This document shows, piece after piece, positions 1-9,154 of a stretch of 64,000 nt of DNA. The position numbers were made by a program, and so were the translations under genes. Position 1 is the first letter of the stretch. The number at the start of each line of letters is the position of its first letter. The DNA is from JBFHIZ01 sp041596215. Lineage in GTDB: Bacteria > Bacillota > Clostridia > Lachnospirales > Lachnospiraceae. The notes beneath the pieces are model-generated. The model was given only the letters and a program-made list of their open reading frames with translations, was not told the DNA's origin and did not search any database. Where the stretch lies: assembly GCA_041596215.1 (NCBI GenBank), contig JBFHIZ010000007.1, positions 1 through 64,000 on the forward strand. Reading direction: 5' to 3'.

Positions 1-2
1 AA

Positions 3-113
3 GAAGTAAAGGAGCAAAATAATTATGCAATAAACAAGTTACAAGCATCAATACCAGGATATAAAGCAAAGAGACAGGTATCGATAAGCACACATTTAAT
101 AAAATTCAGATAA
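3..113 (+). CDS. 3' end of an unidentified gene (partial)
   Basis: An open frame enters from the left edge of the window and ends at a TAA at 111-113, giving 36 visible residues that end in STHLIKFR. The tail is basic. A weak hairpin with a short T run follows it, as expected behind a gene end. No family is recognisable from so short a piece, and the open frame could be chance, although it is the only one of three frames that stays open over this stretch. Confidence 0.4.
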   Translation, partial: EVKEQNNYAINKLQASIPGYKAKRQVSISTHLIKFR

Positions 114-120
114 TGAATTT

Positions 121-149
121 AACATAACCAAGGGATATCTTATGTTTTT
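121..149 (+). terminator. possible rho-independent terminator after the partial gene
   Basis: AACATAA (121-127) pairs with TTATGTT (140-146) around a 12-base loop, and three more T follow. The stem is AT-rich and the T run short, so this is weak. The rest of 150-306 holds no gene; it probably carries the promoter of the polysaccharide operon, but no convincing -35/-10 pair could be fixed. Confidence 0.35.
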
Positions 150-306
150 ACAACTTAAGGTAACTTGACGCTATCGTAGACTGTGATTTTGTTGTATGTT
201 ATCCTATTGTATAGTAAACTTACTGTATATAAATAGAAATATTTTATAGTGGAAGTATTAAGGAAGCGTAAAGAAAAATTAAAAATTATTTCTTTTGGAG
301 AATCGA

Positions 307-1842
307 GTGAAAAACGAAAAGCAATCTAAATTCTTAAAAATTATAAAAGTACTAGTGATTTTAGTTCAAAAGATAAAAAACAGTACGAAAAAATTAAATC
401 AAAAAATGGAAGGGAAATATTCCCCAACATTAATTTCTATTGGAGTAACTTTGTTTGCGACTGTTCTTTCCTCCATTATGTTGTTTTTTCCAAATTATCT
501 TGGAGTAGCAGATGATGGTTCCGTGACAAAAATTATGGATGCCGTAGATTTGGAATACATGCAGGATGAAGTAGGAGATGTATATAACAATTATTTTATT
601 AGAACTTATGCTAGAGTACAGGATAGTACGCAGGAGATTAGTAATCTTTCTAGCCACATTTTAATCATTAAAGCAGCAGAATTGCTTGATGATCTTGTGA
701 CAAATGATCGTTATTTTGATATTCGTTTTCTTGGATTGCTATATATGTTGTTATTTATTCCAGGACTGTATTTATTGATAAAACAAGCATGTTCCAGAGT
801 AAAACGTTTTTCAGAAGGTTTTGTAATTGGCGTTGTAGGGCTTCTTATTTTTTCGGATGTGGCTTATATAACTTATTTTAATTCCTTTTATCCAGAAGCT
901 GTTTGGTTTATTAGTTTGATTTATTGCGCGGGATTTGCACTGTCTTTTCAAGAAAAGAGAACAGGATTTATCGATTTACTATATTTGGTATTGTTTTTAG
1001 GAGCTGGAACAATTTTAGTGACTTCCAAATGGCAATGTGCAATTATTGGAATCGTTTTAGCAGTGTATTGTATTCGTTTGATTTTTGCACGAAATCATTG
1101 GTTGTGGGTAGTTGCCTGTATTCTTGGAGCTAGTTATATTAGTTTTATTGCAATTTTTACAATGATTAATTTAGATAGCGATTTTAGTGATACCAGTAAA
1201 TTTCATGCAATGACAAGAGGTGTGTTGTTTGGATCTACGGATCCGGAGTCAACTTTGTCAGAATTTGGAATTGACCCATCTTATGAAATATTAACAGATG
1301 CTTCGTCTTATGATTATTTTCCACTTGTAAAAGCAGATGATGAAGCGCTAAAAAGTGACTTTTTAGAGAAATATAATACACTAGATATTGCTTCTTATTA
1401 TGCTAGACATCCAGGTAAATTATTAGGAATGATCGATGTATCAGTAAAATCAAGTTTTAGTATTCGTAGAAGCTACTGTGGAAATTATGAAAAAAGTGTA
1501 GGATTGCCAGAAAAAGCAAAAAGTATTTTTTGGTCTACATGGAGTACCTTTAAAGATACTTCGGCACCAAAGACGATTGGTTTTCTCATTGTTTTATTAG
1601 GAGGTGTAATTCTATTATTTGGCAAGGAGTACTCCTTAAGACCAATCGTAGAAAGAAGAAGTACAATATTTTTGGATATGATGTTAGTGATTTTACTTAT
1701 TTCTGTATCGCAGGCAATTGTTACAATTATTTTTAGTGGTGACGCAGAAATGATACAACATTGCTTTTTGGTAAATTTTGGTACGGATATCGTAACATAT
1801 TTTGTGTTTTCTGAAGTTTTACATAAATTAAATATTATATAA
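307..1842 (+). CDS. polytopic GT-C type membrane glycosyltransferase (WsfD-like)
   Basis: This 511-residue protein has about ten hydrophobic segments. An acidic DDGS motif near residue 70 sits in the loop after the first membrane segment, where GT-C enzymes carry their catalytic or metal-binding acids. It resembles WsfD-type hexose transferases, which use lipid-linked sugars on the outer face of the membrane. I infer that it adds a side sugar to the polymer made by the downstream GT2 synthase. A TTG at 295 gives a longer frame but has no ribosome site; GTG at 307 has TGGAG six bases upstream and is preferred. It is the first gene of a tightly packed operon running to 12767. Substrate unknown; a YfhO- or PMT-like transferase is the alternative. 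Confidence 0.6.
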   Translation: MKNEKQSKFLKIIKVLVILVQKIKNSTKKLNQKMEGKYSPTLISIGVTLFATVLSSIMLFFPNYLGVADDGSVTKIMDAVDLEYMQDEVGDVYNNYFIRTYARVQDSTQEISNLSSHILIIKAAELLDDLVTNDRYFDIRFLGLLYMLLFIPGLYLLIKQACSRVKRFSEGFVIGVVGLLIFSDVAYITYFNSFYPEAVWFISLIYCAGFALSFQEKRTGFIDLLYLVLFLGAGTILVTSKWQCAIIGIVLAVYCIRLIFARNHWLWVVACILGASYISFIAIFTMINLDSDFSDTSKFHAMTRGVLFGSTDPESTLSEFGIDPSYEILTDASSYDYFPLVKADDEALKSDFLEKYNTLDIASYYARHPGKLLGMIDVSVKSSFSIRRSYCGNYEKSVGLPEKAKSIFWSTWSTFKDTSAPKTIGFLIVLLGGVILLFGKEYSLRPIVERRSTIFLDMMLVILLISVSQAIVTIIFSGDAEMIQHCFLVNFGTDIVTYFVFSEVLHKLNII

Positions 1843-1882
1843 ATTTGAATAGATGGTTTATTTTTAAGAGAGGTAAAAAGAG

Positions 1883-2746
1883 ATGATAAAAAAAAGAGCA
1901 ACAGGGTATTTGTTACAGGATATTGGATTGGTAATGTTGTTAGCATGTATATTTGCAGGAGTAATTACCTTGCAGAACGTGGCAACGGAAGAGTATTTAG
2001 AATCCTTAGTTATGTTATTGGGGGTATTTGCTGCAATTCTTTTTGCAGGTTTTAAATTAACAAGTTTTGGTGTAGTGTTTGCTGGACTTGAAATTTTGGT
2101 GTATTCTTCGTACCGATTGTTTTTGTTTTTTTCTTATAATGAAGAAATCCCATTGATATGTACGGTTTGGCTTATCTTACCAATTGTATCGGTAGTATCC
2201 ATGTATTTTTTTGTATCAGGGAGTAGAGAAACCGAATTGGAAAATGAAGTATTAAGAATGCAGGTGGAAGAATTTGTGATGATTAATTCTTTGACGGGCT
2301 TATATAATTTGCGCAGTTTATATTATGATTTGGAGCGTCAAATTGCTTATGCAGAAAGAAATAAGATGTCACTTTCTTTGGTGATTATCGCTTTAAGGTA
2401 TGAAGAAGAATTGAAAAAAGTATTGTCAAGAAATCGTTATGAAACTGTGATTCAGAAATTAGCGGAAGTAGTTTCAGGAGCCGTACGATTAGAAGATAAA
2501 ACATATTCGATTGATAAGAAAGGAAGTTTTGCAATTATGTTAACTTGTGATAAAGAAGGTAGCAAGTTAGTAATGAAGCGTATTCTTAATAAAGTAAACG
2601 AAAAAGAAACCTTTTCAGAAATAGCAGATGTTGCTATAAAAGTAGAAGTGAAAATGGCATGTATACAATATGATAAAGAACAATTTGGAGATGATGTAAT
2701 TGCGTATAAACAAAAAGTGGAAAGTGAACTTCAATATGATGTTTAA
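1883..2746 (+). CDS. membrane c-di-GMP receptor with degenerate GGDEF domain (YdaK/PssE-like)
   Basis: The protein (287 residues) has four predicted membrane segments in residues 8-112, a short linker and a C-terminal GGDEF-fold domain starting at LTGLYN (residues 137-142). The catalytic GG(D/E)EF loop is replaced by DKKGS (211-215), so cyclase activity is not expected. The inhibitory I-site RxxD is kept as RLED (202-205), exactly five residues before the loop, as in active cyclases such as PleD. This is the design of a c-di-GMP receptor, as known for B. subtilis YdaK and Listeria PssE, both encoded beside an exopolysaccharide synthase. Its likely role is to switch on the GT2/BcsB-like synthase encoded downstream. 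Ribosome site AGAGAGGT precedes the ATG. The 3' end overlaps the next gene. Confidence 0.75.
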   Translation: MIKKRATGYLLQDIGLVMLLACIFAGVITLQNVATEEYLESLVMLLGVFAAILFAGFKLTSFGVVFAGLEILVYSSYRLFLFFSYNEEIPLICTVWLILPIVSVVSMYFFVSGSRETELENEVLRMQVEEFVMINSLTGLYNLRSLYYDLERQIAYAERNKMSLSLVIIALRYEEELKKVLSRNRYETVIQKLAEVVSGAVRLEDKTYSIDKKGSFAIMLTCDKEGSKLVMKRILNKVNEKETFSEIADVAIKVEVKMACIQYDKEQFGDDVIAYKQKVESELQYDV

Positions 2747-4358
2747 AAAAAATATAGGAATATTGCTTATTATTGCTTGTTTATTTCTTTCAGGAATGCA
2801 GGTAGTGGCAGCAGAAGAAGACAGCAATTCCCTTCCAGATGCCGAAATTTTAATCATTTATTCAGATGATCCAAACGAGGAAACAATGGATGCGGTAAGA
2901 GAGATTGTAAAAATCCTCACGTATCAGAATTTTCAAGTGAGTTTTGCTTCTGCGACGGAATGTGAGGAAGAGCTTGATCGCTATTCTAACATTATTTGTT
3001 ACCAATTAGAAACGTATTCAAACACATTTTTACAGCATCTCCGTGAATTTGAAGAAGATGCAAATTTTAAGGAAGAAGATGCGTCAAATCAAATATTATT
3101 TGTAGGAAATACTTGCCTACAAGAATATTATGATGAAACGAAACGAAACGATGCATATAAAATGGATGATAGAAAAGTTGGAAAACTTATATATTATTTT
3201 AATGATTCCGATTTTGGAGAAAGATTAGTCGAAGAAGAGTTTTTTATTTTCTTAAAAGATACAGATGGATATCGTAGTGGAGAGATTACAATTGGAAAAA
3301 CAGAAGGATACTTTTTTGCAACTTCAGGAGTGATTTCGCATATACCGACGACAGATATTGAGGATGAATTGGTAAAAGCAGCATTTTCAAAAGAAATAGC
3401 ACAGTGGAAATGGCCATATCAAGGAGAACCACATATATATGCGCAATATATGTTAATTAACAAAGTATATCCATTTGAAGATCCAGAGAAGTTATTACAG
3501 GTTATTAATTTGATGATTGATAAGGAAGAACCTTTTGTGATTTCTGTAATGCCAGTATATGTAAATGGAGATTATCCAGCCATGCAAAGGTTTTGTGAAG
3601 TGCTTAGATATGCGCAAGCAAATGGAGGAACTGTGATTCTTCATGTACCGATTAATCAAATGGTAAGTTTGGATACCGATTTAATGTATGAATATCTTAC
3701 CCTTGCACTTGATATCTATGTAAATCAAGGAGTTTATCCTATGGCATTGCAAGTTCCAAGTAATTGGATATTTCAGGAGGATACGATTGAAATCATGTCA
3801 CATTTTCGTACAATTTTCATAATGGAAGAGGAAGACGAGTATATAGAAGCTTCTAGTGATATGACATCAAACATTGTGTTTAAAGATGGACATCAATGGA
3901 TAGCAGAAGCTATAGGATTAGATAATTTTAAAACGAGCTATTTAAGTGTATCCTCTACGGCAGTTAGCATAGATATGCAAGATGAGATGCAAGTAATCGA
4001 AGAAAAAATAAAGGCATGTCAAACATCATTTATTCCATTAAAAAGTTTATGGGATAGTGAGCATAGTTTTTGGACGGAAGATAATAGGATGACGTATGCA
4101 GATCATAGGATTGTATATAATGATGAAGTGATTGAGAATACTTTTTTTCCTACAGAATATGAAGAAGAGTTTTCATATAACCGAAATGTATTAAGCCGTT
4201 TTTCAAAGGATTTGACATCAGAAAACCAAAAATTGGTGGTAGCAGTTAGTATAATATCTTTTTTATTCCTCCTTTTTATTCTGATAGCAAGATATAATAA
4301 TAGAAAAAAATTTTTATTACATCCTGATGATTCGGATAGTAACCACGAGGAAGCGTAG
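2736..4358 (+). CDS. secreted, membrane-anchored DUF2334 protein (YdaL-like)
   Basis: The 540-residue product has an N-terminal signal peptide ending near VVAAEE, a long extracellular part and a C-terminal membrane segment followed by a basic tail. The central domain (about residues 235-330) contains VYPFEDP and the GDYPAMQ, GGTVILH stretch typical of DUF2334, a family related to polysaccharide deacetylases. It is therefore a candidate for modifying the polymer during export. The aspartate pair usually found just before VxP in DUF2334 reads NKV here, so metal-dependent catalysis is uncertain. Two ATG codons (2736, 2739) lie inside the end of the upstream gene; an upstream TTG at 2700 lacks a ribosome site and would extend the signal peptide unnaturally. 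B. subtilis YdaL is the obvious counterpart. Confidence 0.65.
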   Translation: MMFKKNIGILLIIACLFLSGMQVVAAEEDSNSLPDAEILIIYSDDPNEETMDAVREIVKILTYQNFQVSFASATECEEELDRYSNIICYQLETYSNTFLQHLREFEEDANFKEEDASNQILFVGNTCLQEYYDETKRNDAYKMDDRKVGKLIYYFNDSDFGERLVEEEFFIFLKDTDGYRSGEITIGKTEGYFFATSGVISHIPTTDIEDELVKAAFSKEIAQWKWPYQGEPHIYAQYMLINKVYPFEDPEKLLQVINLMIDKEEPFVISVMPVYVNGDYPAMQRFCEVLRYAQANGGTVILHVPINQMVSLDTDLMYEYLTLALDIYVNQGVYPMALQVPSNWIFQEDTIEIMSHFRTIFIMEEEDEYIEASSDMTSNIVFKDGHQWIAEAIGLDNFKTSYLSVSSTAVSIDMQDEMQVIEEKIKACQTSFIPLKSLWDSEHSFWTEDNRMTYADHRIVYNDEVIENTFFPTEYEEEFSYNRNVLSRFSKDLTSENQKLVVAVSIISFLFLLFILIARYNNRKKFLLHPDDSDSNHEEA

Positions 4359-4373
4359 AATAGGAGTGAAAAA

Positions 4374-5666
4374 ATGTCATTTGTAGATATACTATCCTTA
4401 TATGCGATTGCAGCTATTTGGGGATTAATGTTTATTAATATTTTTCTTTCAATCGGTGGATTTATCTATACAATTAAAGTGAATAAAACAGATGGGCATG
4501 TAAAGATAAAGGAATACCCATTGGTAAGTGTTATGGTGCCAGCACATAATGAAAGTATCGTTATTCGAAAAACTTTGCTAGCATTATTAGAGTTTGATTA
4601 TCCGAAAGACCGATATGAAATTATTGTGATTAATGATAATTCAACAGATGATTCTGCTGAGGTATTAAAAGAAATACAAACAAAAAATGCAGATCGAAAA
4701 ATAATTGTAATTAATACCGATAATATTATGGGTGGAAAAGGGAAATCAAATGCGTTAAATATTGCATTATCTGTATCCACAGGAAGTGTGATTGCAGTAT
4801 ACGATGCAGATAATACGCCAGCTAAAAATGCACTAACAATTTTAGTGGAAAATTTGATGGCGGATGATAAATTGGGAGCAGTTATTGGTAAATTTCGAAC
4901 TCGAAATAAACATGCATCCTTGTTAACAAGATTTGTGAATATTGAAACCTTGGCATATCAGTGTATGAATCAGGCTGGGAGATATTTCTTCTTTAAATTA
5001 TGTACAATACCAGGTACAAATTATGTAATAAGAAGAAGCATTATTGATATGGTAGGTGGCTGGGATACGAAAGCATTATCAGAGGATACCGAAATTAGTT
5101 TTCGGCTATACCGAATGGGATATTACATAAAATTTATGCCGTTAGCCGTAACGTGGGAACAAGAACCGCAGTTGTTAAAGCAATGGTTTAAACAAAGAAC
5201 GAGATGGGCAAAAGGAAATATTTATGTGCTACTGAAAAACTTTGTGTATGCATTTGATAAAAATGCTGGGAAAATGCGTATGGATGTATTTTATTACGCG
5301 TTGGTTTACCTACTTATGTTATCTTCTCTTATTTGTTCGGATGCAATTTTTATTTTTGGTCTATTGGGATTATGGCATGTAACTTTAGGTGGATTTTCCA
5401 CCTTACTCTGGGGAATGGCAATTTTGTTATTTGAATTAAATGTTTTAATTACTCTCGCAGTAGAGAAAAATGAATTTAATTTTGTAAGTGCTTTATTGAT
5501 ATTCCTTATGTTATTTACGTATTCAAAATTATGGGTTGCAGTTGTAGTTTTTGCAATTGTTTTAAGCATTCAGGATAAGCTATATCATAAAGAAGTGGTT
5601 TGGGATAAAACAGAACGCTTTGAAGAAACAAATAGTAAAATAAAAAAAAATAGTAAAAATACCTAA
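4374..5666 (+). CDS. processive family 2 glycosyltransferase, polysaccharide synthase (YdaM/BcsA-like)
   Basis: This is the probable polymerase of the locus. The 430-residue protein has an N-terminal membrane helix, a GT2 domain and three to four C-terminal helices. All hallmark residues are present: Asp88 in INDNS, the DAD metal motif at 144-146, the catalytic-base SED at 236-238 and QRTRW at 274-278, the signature of processive synthases such as BcsA, IcaA and hyaluronan synthase. There is no PilZ domain, so c-di-GMP control must come from another protein, plausibly the degenerate GGDEF protein two genes upstream. Ribosome site TAGGAGTG. It is followed after 15 bases by the BcsB-like gene. 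The sugar polymerised cannot be read from the sequence; the nearby epimerase favours ManNAc over glucose. Confidence 0.85.
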   Translation: MSFVDILSLYAIAAIWGLMFINIFLSIGGFIYTIKVNKTDGHVKIKEYPLVSVMVPAHNESIVIRKTLLALLEFDYPKDRYEIIVINDNSTDDSAEVLKEIQTKNADRKIIVINTDNIMGGKGKSNALNIALSVSTGSVIAVYDADNTPAKNALTILVENLMADDKLGAVIGKFRTRNKHASLLTRFVNIETLAYQCMNQAGRYFFFKLCTIPGTNYVIRRSIIDMVGGWDTKALSEDTEISFRLYRMGYYIKFMPLAVTWEQEPQLLKQWFKQRTRWAKGNIYVLLKNFVYAFDKNAGKMRMDVFYYALVYLLMLSSLICSDAIFIFGLLGLWHVTLGGFSTLLWGMAILLFELNVLITLAVEKNEFNFVSALLIFLMLFTYSKLWVAVVVFAIVLSIQDKLYHKEVVWDKTERFEETNSKIKKNSKNT

Positions 5667-5681
5667 AAAGGGGACGTTGAG

Positions 5682-7973
5682 ATGAAAAAGAAAAATAGAA
5701 TGGTAAAGGTGATTATAATTTTAAACTTGGTCTTATTGTTTTCTAATTTCAATCCGACATATGTACTTGCAAATAGTATGGATGAATCGGTTGTGGACGA
5801 AACAATAACGGATGTATCAGAAGAGAGCGATGAGGTCCTTTTCGAGGGCGAGGAAGAAAATTTGGAGAATCCAACTAGAGAAGATGCAATTGCTGAAATT
5901 TTAGCAATGAATCCAGAAGATGCTTCGGATCCAACAATAGTGATGCCGGAATATGAAGAAACAACATATACGAAAGATGTAACATTTTCACAAGCAACGT
6001 TACAAGGAATTTTTTCTTCAACAGAAATCTTTTTCTATGTTCCAGATTATTGGGAAACGGAATATGTATATGCAGAAATTCAATATGATTTAAGCCAGTT
6101 GATTGAGGATGTAGTATCTTCTATGACATTTTCTGTTAATAATACGCCTATAGAATCTACTAAAATTTCATATGACGCTGGAAACACGCAGATTACATAT
6201 ATTAAAATACCAATGGAACTAGTAAATGAAGGGTATAATTCGTTTACCATTTCTACCTATGCAAGATTGTATGATGAAGAAGGATGCATTGATGATTTTT
6301 CAGGAGCAAATTGGTGTAGTATTGCAGATACGTCTTATATTAGATGCGGATATGAAGTTAAAGATGATGAACATAAGATTTCCTATTACCCATACCCTTT
6401 TATGTCTACAATAGAAGATACGGGAAAGGGGCTTACCATTGCTGTTTCAGATATGGCAACAGATGGAGAACTTGAAGCAGCAATGAATATTATGGCAGAT
6501 TTAAGTTCATACACGGGCGAAGAAAATAACATTCAGTTTTGCCTCCTTTCGGATATGAAAAATACGAACCCAGAGAGAACCATCCTAATTTCAAATTATA
6601 GTAATCTCACGCAAGAATATAAAAATAAAATGACAGAAGAAACGGTGGATGAAGAACATGCACTTGTCAATTTCGTAGATGATAGTAATGGTAATCCTAT
6701 GTTATTGATTACGTCACAGAACGATGATTGTTTGTTGGAAGCAGCATATATGTTGATGGATGATAATCGTGTGTCGCAAGAAAGAACAAATTTGGCGTCT
6801 GTAAATTTAGGAAGTGCAGAAATAGCAATAAATTCTACTTCCATTAGTCAAATGATTGTTGGAAATTACACCATAAAAGATATTATGGGGAGTGGAATGA
6901 CATTCTATGGTCCTTTCCATCAGGAACAAAATATATATTTACCATTTTCCGAAGATTATTTTTTATCCGATGCAGGAAAACTTAGTTTGAAATTTAGATA
7001 TAGCGATAATTTGGATTTTAACCGTTCTATGATTACTGTATATTGGGGTGATGTTCCTATTGCAAGTAAAAAACTGGAGCAGGAAAAAGCAACAGGAGAT
7101 ACCTTGACGTTTGCAATGCCTGCAGACGTGGTTGGTACGACTGCGGGAAGTATTCGAATTGCATTTGATTTAGAGATTGAAGATTTAATATGTTCACCAA
7201 GACAGGACCAGATGCCATGGGCTTATGTTTCGGAAGAATCTACACTTTTCTTACCCGCATCGACTGGAATTGTTTTGACATTTGATTTGAAACCTTCCCC
7301 ATTTAGAACGGATGGTAAATTTAATAATTTGATGCTAGTGATACCGGAGGAACCTACAACAGAAGAACTGAATCTGTTTGCACAAGTAATTGGAATGTAT
7401 GGAGAGGGAGTTGATCCTTATGGGACTTTTTATGTAAGAAGACAAAGTGAATTTGATGAAAAAGATGCGGATTATAATATCATTACCATTGGAACATATG
7501 AAGATAATACTTTATTACAAAAAATAAATGATAGTTTGCATTTCTCTTATAATGAAGCAGGAAATGGATTTTTAAGTAATGAACAATTAATTTTATCGGA
7601 TGTATATGCAAGTGAAATTGCAATTTTACAATTACTAGAATCTCCATATGCTGTGAATCGAGGCGTGTTAGCAATAACTGGTGTAAATGAAGAATCCCTC
7701 TCTTATGTACAGGAGTTTATGAGAGATTATGATAAACGGTTTAGTTTATCTAAAGACTGTGTACTTGTAGACAGTGATTTAAATATAAAGGCCTTTCAAT
7801 TTATAGAAGAATTAGATGAAACAGAACAACCGTCTATGTTAGTTGTTTTAGCGAATAATAAACAATCCTTACTATTTACGATTGTGGCGACCTCAATTAT
7901 GTTAATGATTTTAATTGCTGTAATTATCATTCTTATTCGAATTCGTATGTATCATAAAAACAAAGAAGAGTAA
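5682..7973 (+). CDS. BcsB-like synthase partner (YdaN-like)
   Basis: The product has 763 residues: an N-terminal signal sequence, an acidic linker (residues 30-90), a long extracellular part rich in beta-type sequence, and one C-terminal membrane helix (about 735-757) followed by a short basic tail. This is the architecture of BcsB, which anchors the synthase and guides the nascent chain outside the membrane. Two carbohydrate-binding and flavodoxin-like repeats of BcsB would fit the two halves, but boundaries cannot be fixed by eye. Position directly behind the GT2 gene supports the assignment. Strong ribosome site AAGGGGA. In Gram-positive loci without an outer membrane such a protein may pass the polymer through the wall. 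Confidence 0.7.
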   Translation: MKKKNRMVKVIIILNLVLLFSNFNPTYVLANSMDESVVDETITDVSEESDEVLFEGEEENLENPTREDAIAEILAMNPEDASDPTIVMPEYEETTYTKDVTFSQATLQGIFSSTEIFFYVPDYWETEYVYAEIQYDLSQLIEDVVSSMTFSVNNTPIESTKISYDAGNTQITYIKIPMELVNEGYNSFTISTYARLYDEEGCIDDFSGANWCSIADTSYIRCGYEVKDDEHKISYYPYPFMSTIEDTGKGLTIAVSDMATDGELEAAMNIMADLSSYTGEENNIQFCLLSDMKNTNPERTILISNYSNLTQEYKNKMTEETVDEEHALVNFVDDSNGNPMLLITSQNDDCLLEAAYMLMDDNRVSQERTNLASVNLGSAEIAINSTSISQMIVGNYTIKDIMGSGMTFYGPFHQEQNIYLPFSEDYFLSDAGKLSLKFRYSDNLDFNRSMITVYWGDVPIASKKLEQEKATGDTLTFAMPADVVGTTAGSIRIAFDLEIEDLICSPRQDQMPWAYVSEESTLFLPASTGIVLTFDLKPSPFRTDGKFNNLMLVIPEEPTTEELNLFAQVIGMYGEGVDPYGTFYVRRQSEFDEKDADYNIITIGTYEDNTLLQKINDSLHFSYNEAGNGFLSNEQLILSDVYASEIAILQLLESPYAVNRGVLAITGVNEESLSYVQEFMRDYDKRFSLSKDCVLVDSDLNIKAFQFIEELDETEQPSMLVVLANNKQSLLFTIVATSIMLMILIAVIIILIRIRMYHKNKEE

Positions 7974-8005
7974 GAGAAGCTTTAAGATAGAAAAGGAGAA
8001 CATAT

Positions 8006-9103
8006 ATGAAAAAAGTAATGGTGGTTTTTGGGACAAGGCCAGAAGCAATTAAAATGTGTCCGTTAGTGCAGGAATTAAAGAAAGATAAAGATATCCAAAC
8101 AATCGTGGCAGTAACAGGACAACATAAACAAATGCTTGAACAAGTGCTACAGTCATTTCATATTGTTCCGGATTATGATTTGGAAATCATGAAAGATCGA
8201 CAGACGTTATTTGATGTAACGACCAATGTATTATTGGGAATGAAAGAAGTATTAGAAAAAGAAAAGCCCAATATTGTGTTAGTGCATGGTGATACGACGA
8301 CTACTTTTGCCACTGGACTGGCAGCTTTTTATCTAGAAATACCAGTGGGACATGTCGAAGCAGGACTTAGAACATATGATCTTACGGCACCATTTCCAGA
8401 AGAATTTAATCGACAAGGGGTTGGAATTTTTGCAAAATACCATTTTGCGCCGACGCTCGCTGCAAAAAATAATTTGATAAAAGAAGGGAAAAATCCATTA
8501 CATGTGTTTGTGACAGGAAATACAGTTATAGATGCATTAAAAACGACAGTTGTAAAGGAGTATACCCATCCAGTTCTAGAATGGGCTAAGGACGCTCGTC
8601 TGATTTTATTAACTGCTCATCGTAGAGAAAATCTGGGGAAACCATTATATGACATTTTTCGAGGAATCAAAAAAGTATTAGATGAAGTAGAAGATATTAA
8701 AGTGGTTTATCCGATTCATATGAATCCAGTGGTAAGAAAAACAGCGGAAGACGTTTTTGGAGACCATTCCAGAATGCGAATAATTTCGCCGTTAGACGTG
8801 TTGGATTTTCATAATTTTATGGCAAGATCCTATTTAATTTTAACTGATAGCGGTGGTATTCAAGAAGAAGCACCAGCATTAGGAAAACCGGTCCTTGTTA
8901 TGCGAAATACAACGGAACGGCCAGAAGGGATAGAGGCAGGAACATTAAAACTCGTTGGAACGGATGCGGATGTAATTTATCGCGAATTTTCAAAACTATT
9001 GACCGATGAAAAAGCATACCAGAATATGAGTCAGGCATCTAATCCATATGGAGATGGAACGGCTTGTGCGCAAATAGTCGCATTATTAAGAACGCTTTTA
9101 TAG
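8006..9103 (+). CDS. wecB: UDP-N-acetylglucosamine 2-epimerase (non-hydrolysing)
   Basis: The enzyme interconverts UDP-GlcNAc and UDP-ManNAc in the cytosol. At 365 residues it has normal family length. Recognisable active-site elements are HGD (94-96), HVEAGLRT with Glu118, PEEFNR (131-136), HRREN (205-209) and the uracil/diphosphate-binding SGGIQEE region. It is also called MnaA in Firmicutes. Its place inside the polysaccharide operon suggests that UDP-ManNAc is a building block of the polymer, as in the Listeria Pss polysaccharide, but a housekeeping role in teichoic-acid linkage is possible because no other copy can be excluded. Ribosome site AAAGGAGA. Confidence 0.92.
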   Translation: MKKVMVVFGTRPEAIKMCPLVQELKKDKDIQTIVAVTGQHKQMLEQVLQSFHIVPDYDLEIMKDRQTLFDVTTNVLLGMKEVLEKEKPNIVLVHGDTTTTFATGLAAFYLEIPVGHVEAGLRTYDLTAPFPEEFNRQGVGIFAKYHFAPTLAAKNNLIKEGKNPLHVFVTGNTVIDALKTTVVKEYTHPVLEWAKDARLILLTAHRRENLGKPLYDIFRGIKKVLDEVEDIKVVYPIHMNPVVRKTAEDVFGDHSRMRIISPLDVLDFHNFMARSYLILTDSGGIQEEAPALGKPVLVMRNTTERPEGIEAGTLKLVGTDADVIYREFSKLLTDEKAYQNMSQASNPYGDGTACAQIVALLRTLL

Positions 9104-9154
9104 GTATGGAATAAAGGCAATGATAAATGGGGAGGACTAGGAGGATCGTATTTT

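Noticed and set aside
1485..1946. Minus-strand open frame of 153 codons
   Set aside because: It overlaps the end of the first membrane glycosyltransferase gene and the start of the next, with no ribosome site or recognisable domain.
4374..7973. Bacterial cellulose synthase (bcsA-bcsB)
   Set aside because: The GT2 has no PilZ domain, and the DUF2334, dead-GGDEF and epimerase neighbours fit yda/pss-type loci better; the sugar is not proven.
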